Shown here: one piece after another, positions 58,355-64,000 of the stretch | Layout: each line of letters begins with the position of its first letter | How positions within the stretch are numbered: position 1 is the first letter of the stretch | Assembly: GCF_024436055.1 (NCBI RefSeq) | Contig: NZ_JANFNH010000032.1 | Coordinates: 1 to 64,000 of the forward strand | Direction: 5' to 3' | DNA length: 64,000 bases | Source of the DNA: Streptantibioticus rubrisoli | Lineage (GTDB): Bacteria; Actinomycetota; Actinomycetes; Streptomycetales; Streptomycetaceae | Position numbers and translations under genes: made by a program | The notes under the pieces: generated by a model | Seen by the model: only the letters and a program-made list of their open reading frames with translations | Databases searched by the model: none | Told to the model about the DNA's origin: nothing

Positions 58355-60805
58355 ATGGCCCGCCGCAGCACGAAGACCACGCCTCCGGACGATTTCGAGG
58401 AGCGCATCCTCGACATCGACGTCGTCGACGAGATGCAGGGCTCCTACCTGGAGTACGCGTACTCGGTCATCTACTCACGCGCACTGCCGGACGCCCGGGA
58501 CGGGCTCAAGCCGGTGCAGCGCCGGATCATCTACCAGATGAACGAGATGGGCCTGCGCCCCGAGCGCGGGTACGTCAAGTGCGCGCGGGTCGTCGGCGAG
58601 GTGATGGGAAAGCTGCACCCGCACGGTGACGCCTCCATCTACGACGCGCTGGTCCGCATGGCGCAGGACTTCTCCATGCGGATGCCGATGGTCGACGGCC
58701 ACGGCAACTTCGGCTCGCTGGGCAACGACGACCCGCCCGCCGCGATGCGGTACACCGAGTCGCGGATGGACCCGGCCGCGGTGCTGATGACCGAGTCCAT
58801 CGACGAGGACACGGTCGACTTCGCGCCCAACTACGACGGGCAGGAGCGAGAGCCCGTCGCGCTGCCCGCCGCGTTCCCCAACCTGCTGGTCAACGGCGCC
58901 TCCGGGATCGCCGTCGGCATGGCCACCAACATGCCGCCGCACAACCTCGGCGAGGTGATCGCCGCCGCCCGCCACCTGATCAAGCACCCGAACGCGGACC
59001 TCGAAACCCTGATGCGGTTCGTCCCCGGTCCCGATCTGCCCACCGGCGGCCGGGTGGTGGGCCTGTCCGGCATCCGTGACGCGTACGAGACCGGACGCGG
59101 CACGTTCAAGATCCGCTCCACGGCCACGATCGAGAACGTCACGGCGCGCCGCAAGGGCATCGTCGTCACCGAACTGCCCTTCACCGTCGGCCCGGAGAAG
59201 GTGATCGCCAAGATCAAGGACCTGGTCGGCGCGAAGAAGCTCCAGGGCATCGCCGACGTGAAGGACCTCACCGACCGGCAGCACGGACTGCGCCTGGTCA
59301 TCGAGGTGAAGAACGGATTCAACCCGGAAGCGGTACTCGAGCAGCTCTACAAGTTGACGCCGATGGAGGACTCCTTCGGCATCAACAACGTGGCGCTGGT
59401 CGACGGCCAGCCGCTCACCCTGGGCCTGAAGGAGCTGCTGGAGGTCTACGTCGACCACCGCTTCGACGTGGTCCGGCGGCGCAGCGAGTTCCGCCGCACC
59501 AAGCGCAGGGACCGGCTGCACCTGGTCGAGGGCCTGCTGGTGGCGCTGGTCGACATCGACGAGGTGATCCAGCTCATCCGCTCCAGTGAGAACTCCGCGG
59601 AGGCCAAGCAGCGTCTGATGGAGCGCTTCTCGCTGTCCGAGACGCAGACCCAGTACATCCTGGACACCCCGCTGCGCCGCCTGACCAAGTTCGACCGGCT
59701 GGAGCTGGAGGCCGAGCGGGACAAACTGACCGCCGAGATCGCGGAGTTGACGCGGATCCTGGAATCGGACACGGAACTGCGCAAGCTGGTCTCCACCGAA
59801 CTGGCCGCGGTCGCCAAGAAGTACGGCACCCCGCGGCGCACGGTGCTCGAGGAGTCGGCGGGCGCCCCGGTCTCGGCGATGCCGCTGGAGGTCTCCGACG
59901 ACCCGTGCCGGGTGCTGCTGTCCGCCACCGGGCTGCTGGCCCGTACGGCGGGCGGCGAGCCGCTGGCGGTCGGGGACGGAAAGCGCGCCAAGCACGACGT
60001 GATCGTCTCCGCGGTGCCCGCCACCACCCGTGGCGACGTGGGCGTGGTGACCTCGGCGGGACGGCTGCTGAGACTGTCCGTGGTCGACCTTCCGGCGCTG
60101 CCGGAAGGCTCCTCGGCACCCAACCTGGCGGGCGGGGCGGCCGTTTCCGAGTTCGTGTCGCTCGCGGAGGACGAGCGCGTGCTGTGTCTGTCGACGCTGG
60201 ACGAGTCCTCGCCCGGGCTGGCGCTCGGTACCGAGCAGGGCATCGTCAAGCGGGTCGTTCCCGACTTCCCAGCGAACAAGGACGAGTTCGAGGTCATCGG
60301 GCTGAAGGACGGCGACCGCGTGGTCGGCGCCGCCGAGCTGCGCACCGGTGAGGAGGATCTGGTCTTCATCACCGACGACGCGCAGTTGCTGCGCTACCCG
60401 GCCGGTCAGGTGCGGCCGCAGGGCCGCCCGGCGGGCGGTATGGCCGGGATCAAGCTGTCGGCGGGCGCGAAGGTGGTCTCGTTCACCGCGGTGGATCCGG
60501 CGGTCGACGCGCTGGTACTCACGGTGGCCCGCGCCGAGGGCACACTGGCCGGGGCCGCCCAGACCACGGCCAAGCTGACCCCGTTCGACCAGTATCCGCG
60601 CAAGGGCCGGGCCACCGGCGGTGTGCGCTGCCAGCGGTTCCTGCGCGGCGAGAACGGCTTGGCGCTGGCCTGGGCGGGCCCGGCCCCGGCGCGCGCCTGC
60701 GCGGCGGACGGCTCCCCGGTGGAGCTGCCCGAGCCGGACCCGCGCCGTGACGGCTCGGGCACGCCGGTGAAGAAGCCGGTGGCGGCGGTCGCGGGTCCCG
60801 CGTAG
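58355..60805 (+). CDS. parC: DNA topoisomerase IV / gyrase-like subunit A
   Basis: 816 residues. Catalytic Tyr133 in [12 protein letters not shown]; breakage-reunion domain with [20 protein letters not shown] and [20 protein letters not shown]; then a C-terminal beta-pinwheel with degenerate repeats. The Ser of the quinolone-binding GDS motif is Ala93 here. It lacks the standard gyrase box and neighbours of gyrA, so ParC (chromosome decatenation) is the better call. AAGGAG lies 10 nt before ATG 58355. parE is not in the window. Confidence 0.9.
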   Translation: MARRSTKTTPPDDFEERILDIDVVDEMQGSYLEYAYSVIYSRALPDARDGLKPVQRRIIYQMNEMGLRPERGYVKCARVVGEVMGKLHPHGDASIYDALVRMAQDFSMRMPMVDGHGNFGSLGNDDPPAAMRYTESRMDPAAVLMTESIDEDTVDFAPNYDGQEREPVALPAAFPNLLVNGASGIAVGMATNMPPHNLGEVIAAARHLIKHPNADLETLMRFVPGPDLPTGGRVVGLSGIRDAYETGRGTFKIRSTATIENVTARRKGIVVTELPFTVGPEKVIAKIKDLVGAKKLQGIADVKDLTDRQHGLRLVIEVKNGFNPEAVLEQLYKLTPMEDSFGINNVALVDGQPLTLGLKELLEVYVDHRFDVVRRRSEFRRTKRRDRLHLVEGLLVALVDIDEVIQLIRSSENSAEAKQRLMERFSLSETQTQYILDTPLRRLTKFDRLELEAERDKLTAEIAELTRILESDTELRKLVSTELAAVAKKYGTPRRTVLEESAGAPVSAMPLEVSDDPCRVLLSATGLLARTAGGEPLAVGDGKRAKHDVIVSAVPATTRGDVGVVTSAGRLLRLSVVDLPALPEGSSAPNLAGGAAVSEFVSLAEDERVLCLSTLDESSPGLALGTEQGIVKRVVPDFPANKDEFEVIGLKDGDRVVGAAELRTGEEDLVFITDDAQLLRYPAGQVRPQGRPAGGMAGIKLSAGAKVVSFTAVDPAVDALVLTVARAEGTLAGAAQTTAKLTPFDQYPRKGRATGGVRCQRFLRGENGLALAWAGPAPARACAADGSPVELPEPDPRRDGSGTPVKKPVAAVAGPA

Positions 60806-60817
60806 GCCCACACGGGG

Positions 60818-60898
60818 CGGCGGCGGTTTCGGCGGGGCCGCGGCGGTTTCGGCGGGGCGGCGGCTGTTTCGACTGGCCGCGGCTGTTTCGGCGGGGCG
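60818..60898. repeat. About 20-bp imperfect tandem repeats after parC
   Basis: Four adjacent variants of CGGCGG[TC]TGTTTCGGCGGGGC (two as CGGCGGTTTCGGCGGGGC, one with GACTGG). No gene spans them. Confidence 0.6.
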
Positions 60899-61019
60899 CG
60901 GGCCGCGGGTCGCCAGGCGCGGGCCGCGGGCGCCGGGCGCGGATCCGGCGGGCCGCGGCTTGTCCGGCGGCGTCGGGCTCACCGTCGGGGTTGCAGCCGT
61001 GCGTGCGGCGGGAGCGCCC

Positions 61020-61130
61020 GTCCGCCGCACGGCGGGAGTGCCTGTCCGCCGCACGGCGGGAGTGCCTGTCCGCCGCACGGCGGGAGTGCCTGTCCGCCGC
61101 ACGGCGGGAGTGCCTGTCCGCCGCACGGCG
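61020..61130. repeat. 24-bp minisatellite, 4.6 copies
   Basis: Perfect tandem copies at 61020-61043, 61044-61067, 61068-61091 and 61092-61115, then 15 bp of a fifth. Each unit contains TCCGCCGCACGGCGGGA, which is itself a small dyad (CCGCC/GGCGG). The unit is 8 codons long so no frame is interrupted, but no convincing gene covers it; it lies between parC and the next start. Confidence 0.9.
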
Positions 61131-61244
61131 ACCGACCCGGCGACCGAACCGGCCGCACACCCACGAAGCCCCACCGCGGGCGCACCGGGCGCGGGGCCGT
61201 ACCCGAACGCCCCCGCGCCGGGGCGTCCGGTTTAGGCTCACCAT

Positions 61245-62156
61245 GTGATCACCTGTGCGACCGCCTCCCGGGAGCTGGCCGAACCGTGCGCGGCGACGGC
61301 GGCCAACGCCCAGACTTGGCTGCTGCTGGAGCAGCCGGGCCCCTGGGGCGCCAAGGCCCTCACCTCCAGCCACCTCGATCCGCGCATCGGCCGAGAGCTG
61401 GAGGCTGCGGCCGTGGGAACGGGCGTACGGGTGGCACTGATCCGCCGACCGGGTCCGCACGCCGACCGGCACCATCCGCAGCGCAGACAGGTGTTCGTGG
61501 CGCATACGCTGCCCGGCACGGGTTGGCTGCGCGCCGCCGAAGTGGCCGACCCGGCCGAGTTGTTGGCGCTGGACTTCGCCCGCCTGGGCCGCGGCGACGG
61601 CTGTGGCTTCGGCGCGCCCCACCAGGGCGAGCCGCTGGCGCTGGTGTGCACCAACGCCAAGCGGGACCGTTGCTGCGCCCTGCGCGGACGGCCGCTCGCC
61701 ACCGAGCTGGCCACCTCGGGGGTCGGCGAGGTGTGGGAGGTCACCCACCTCGGCGGCCACCGTTTCGCCCCCACGATGCTCGTGCTGCCGTACGGCTACG
61801 CCTACGCGCATCTGGACGCTGCGCGCGCCAAGGGGATCGTGGCGGCGGTGCGTGACGGCCGCATGGTGCTGGACCACTGCCGCGGCCGCTCAGCTTTCGA
61901 ACGGCCAGCTCAGGCCGCCGAGTTGGCGGTGCGCTCGCTGACCGCCGAGGACCGGGCGGAGGCGCTGACCGCCGCCACGACCGTGGAGGCGCCGGGCCGT
62001 TGGTCGGTGCGCGTGACGCACACCGACGGGCGGTCGTGGCGCGCCCTGGTCAAGCAGGTGACCCTGGCACCGCCGCGCCCGGAGAGCTGCGGAGCCGAGC
62101 CCGGCACCCCGGTGCGCATGGAGGTCGACTCGGTGGAGGAACTTCCGTCACACTGA
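61245..62156 (+). CDS. Sucrase/ferredoxin-like family protein
   Basis: 303 residues. The thioredoxin-like ferredoxin fold is visible in LVCTNAKRDRCCALRGRPLA and VWEVTHLGGHRFAPTMLVLP followed by YGYAY, the hallmark of this family. Cysteines in CTNAKRDRCC and the two His of HLGGH may hold a [2Fe-2S] cluster. A second part (residues 215-300) is variable. GTG/ATG start near 61245 is reasonable but without a strong ribosome site. Role unknown. Confidence 0.82.
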   Translation: MITCATASRELAEPCAATAANAQTWLLLEQPGPWGAKALTSSHLDPRIGRELEAAAVGTGVRVALIRRPGPHADRHHPQRRQVFVAHTLPGTGWLRAAEVADPAELLALDFARLGRGDGCGFGAPHQGEPLALVCTNAKRDRCCALRGRPLATELATSGVGEVWEVTHLGGHRFAPTMLVLPYGYAYAHLDAARAKGIVAAVRDGRMVLDHCRGRSAFERPAQAAELAVRSLTAEDRAEALTAATTVEAPGRWSVRVTHTDGRSWRALVKQVTLAPPRPESCGAEPGTPVRMEVDSVEELPSH

Positions 62157-62633
62157 CGGGAGTTGTCCACTCCCACGGTTACCGCGTCTCGTGGGTCGCC
62201 TTGCCGTCGCCCGCGTAATGGTCGACGGGCGGCTTGTCGGCGATCTGCGCCGCGCTCCGCCCGTTGGCAACTTCAGGGTCTCGACGAAGGCGCGGGCCGG
62301 GCCAGCTTCCGCACCACGTGGAGGTTCGCGGGCCAGCTTGCGCGGGCTCACCGACGCGCTGGGCGCGCAGCAGCACGAGGTCTCCAACCGCGTGCACACC
62401 CTGCTCGGCGCCGCCCGGCCGAACGCGCTCCCGCCACTGCCGGTCACGGCGCACTTGCCGCCGTCCCTCTCGGTGGTGCGGGACTCGCTCCGCTCGCAGA
62501 AGCGCACGGCCTGTCGGCGACCGATACGTCTCCGAGGCCACCGGTACGGGAGGCGCAGGCACGGCTGGAGTCGCGATACCGGGCGACGGGACGGCCGGAA
62601 CACCGGGAACCGGCCGGGAGTTGAGCCGGTCGG
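62157..62633. other. Intergenic gap, no supported gene
   Basis: About 480 bp with several open frames but no consistent ribosome site, start or family resemblance. A decayed gene is possible but not demonstrable. Confidence 0.4.
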
Positions 62634-64000
62634 CTAGGCAGCGCCCGCGCCGGTAAGGGAGCGCACCTCCACTTCGGCGTGGCGGCCGGGGTCGGCGGGC
62701 ACCGGGGAGAGCACGGTGCCCAGCCAACCGGCCAGGAAGCCCAGCGGGATGGAGACGATCCCCGGGTTCTGCAACGGGAACCAGGCGAAGTCGATCCGGG
62801 GGAAGATCGCGCCAGGACCGCCGGAGACCACGGGTGAGAGGACCACCAGCGCCACCGACGGCAAAAGCCCGCCGTAGACCGCCCACACCGCGCCCCGGGT
62901 GGTGAAGCGGTGCCAGAACAGCGTGAGCAGCAGGACGGGCAGATTGGCCGAGGCGGCGACGGCGAACGCCACCCCCACCACAACCGCGACGTTCAACTCC
63001 TGGGCATACAGCGTCAGTACGATCGCCACCACCCCGATGGCCGCCGCCGCCAACCTGGCCACCGCCACTTCCCGGGCGTCCGGGGTGCCCGACGGCGCGT
63101 AGTGCCGCCGCACGCTGCCGTACAGGTCGTGGGCGACACTGGCCGAGGAAGCCAGCGTCAGACCGGCGACCACCGCGAGGATCGTTGCGAAGGCGACCGA
63201 GCCGACCACGGCGAACAGCACCGTTCCGCCCGTCGAGCCCGCACCCCCTCCCAGGTGCAGGGCGAGCAGCGGAACCGCCGTGTTCCCCGCCGCGTTGGAC
63301 GCCCGTACCGCGCCGGAGCCCACCAGTGCCGCGGCGCCGAGCCCCAGCACCATCGTCATCAGGTAGAAGGCGCCGATCAGCGCCACCGCCCACACCACCG
63401 AACGGCGCGCGGCGCGGGCGGTGGGCACGGTGTAGAAGCGGACCAGGATGTGCGGCAGTCCCGCCGTGCCGAGCACCAGCGCGAGGCCGAGGCTGACGAA
63501 GTCCAGCCGGGCGAGGGGGGATCCGCCGTACTTCAGCCCGGGCCGCAGATAGGCCGCGCCATGGCCGCTGCCGTGTGCGGCGGCCCGCAGCAGGGCGCCG
63601 ACATCGCCGTGGAAGCGGGCGAGCACCAAGAACGCCAGCACCGCCGAACCGCCCAGCAGCAACGCCGTCTTGACCACCTGGATCCATGTGGTGGCGCGCA
63701 TTCCGCCGAAGACCACGTAGAACACCATCAGGGCGCCCACGCCGACCACCGTCCACGTCCTGGCGTGCGCCGCCTCACCGTCGAGCAGCAGCGACACCAG
63801 GCTGCCCGCGCCGACCAGTTGCGCCACCAGGTAGAGCACCGCCACCGTGATCGACGAGATTCCCGCGGCGATCCGCACCGGCCGCTCGCTCATCCGGGCG
63901 GAGAGCACATCGGCGAGGGTGAACCGGCCGCAGTTGCGCACCAGTTCCGCCACCAGCATCAGCACACCGAGCCATGCCACGAAGAACCCGACGAGATAGA
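62634..64000 (-). CDS. Sodium:solute symporter (SSS family), C-terminal part, cut by window edge
   Basis: At least 455 residues, continuing past the right end (the frame upstream of GTG 63980 reads YLVGFF and stays open). It has about 12 helices. ELVRNCGRFTLADVLSARMS, FGGMRATTWIQVVKTALLLG and GTAGLPHILVRFYTVPTARA match the cation/acetate symporter (ActP) branch of the SSS family. The C-terminus is short and soluble. The complete start and any small partner protein are outside the window. Confidence 0.88.
   Translation of the reverse strand, partial: YLVGFFVAWLGVLMLVAELVRNCGRFTLADVLSARMSERPVRIAAGISSITVAVLYLVAQLVGAGSLVSLLLDGEAAHARTWTVVGVGALMVFYVVFGGMRATTWIQVVKTALLLGGSAVLAFLVLARFHGDVGALLRAAAHGSGHGAAYLRPGLKYGGSPLARLDFVSLGLALVLGTAGLPHILVRFYTVPTARAARRSVVWAVALIGAFYLMTMVLGLGAAALVGSGAVRASNAAGNTAVPLLALHLGGGAGSTGGTVLFAVVGSVAFATILAVVAGLTLASSASVAHDLYGSVRRHYAPSGTPDAREVAVARLAAAAIGVVAIVLTLYAQELNVAVVVGVAFAVAASANLPVLLLTLFWHRFTTRGAVWAVYGGLLPSVALVVLSPVVSGGPGAIFPRIDFAWFPLQNPGIVSIPLGFLAGWLGTVLSPVPADPGRHAEVEVRSLTGAGAA

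Noticed and set aside
61020-61130. Possible CRISPR array
   Set aside because: Copies are directly adjacent with no spacers and no cas genes nearby; it is a minisatellite.
58475-61174. An 899-codon minus-strand frame over parC
   Set aside because: Antisense of parC plus the repeat region; no homology and the repeat only keeps it open because its unit is a multiple of three.
62163-62637. Overlapping frames of about 140-150 codons after the sucrase/ferredoxin-like gene
   Set aside because: Three competing frames, none with a recognised domain or convincing start; left as intergenic.

Overview
The window is high-GC actinobacterial chromosome, almost certainly Streptomyces or a close relative. 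The evidence is family content (SepH, CutRS, DUF3093/3159/3710/4193/5998 proteins, a second topoisomerase A subunit, KimA-type transporters, paired CeoB/CeoC), frequent GTG starts, ATGA/GTGA overlaps and strong third-position GC bias. No phage, insertion sequence, tRNA, rRNA or CRISPR array was recognised.

Left part (1-6.7 kb): a magnesium-homeostasis patch. There are three copies of an M-box (Mg2+) riboswitch: one decayed (about 901-1018) and two complete (about 2895-3058 and 3717-3880). Each is followed by a tiny open reading frame with a strong Shine-Dalgarno. Copy 3 leads to an intact NRAMP-related transporter whose metal-ligand motifs look like the Mg2+-type (NRMT) branch. Copy 1 leads to a truncated, doubly frameshifted pseudogene of the same transporter. 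Copy 2 leads to an unrecognised 93-residue protein. A detached MgtC-like C-terminal domain, a universal stress protein, a VOC protein and an ArsR regulator with a palindromic operator lie around them.

6.7-32.5 kb: a potassium island with two complete kdpFABC operons in opposite orientation, two KdpD sensors, one KdpE, two KimA-type K+ importers and the CeoB/CeoC RCK pair. Each kdp operon begins with a second, unnamed 27-residue membrane peptide overlapping kdpF. The KdpD beside operon 1 has lost its phospho-accepting histidine and ATP-binding boxes, so it looks like a pseudokinase; the other KdpD is canonical and coupled to kdpE. The two kdpB genes share a 428-bp stretch of perfect DNA identity in inverted orientation, pointing to gene conversion.

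14.4-20.7 kb and 32.7-40 kb carry the two halves of a gene block that, from memory, resembles M. tuberculosis Rv2689c-Rv2701c (TRAM methyltransferase, APC/KimA transporter, ceoBC, DUF3159, OB-fold protein, then DUF3710, dut, DUF3093, DUF4193, inositol monophosphatase). kdpED, the second kimA and kdp operon 2 sit between the halves.

36.7-64 kb is mostly housekeeping and cell biology: CutRS, ferrochelatase, an MFS exporter overlapping a lactone-oxidase-family flavoenzyme, SepH (FtsZ regulator), a sulfurtransferase, thymidine kinase, an alkaline-phosphatase-superfamily enzyme, DUF5998, a GNAT/acyl-CoA-synthetase fusion (PatA type), HPr, a GntR regulator, a paired M16 peptidase, ParC, a sucrase/ferredoxin-like protein and a sodium:solute symporter running off the right edge. 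Two intergenic repeat clusters (46.4-46.8 kb and 60.8-61.1 kb) are noncoding.
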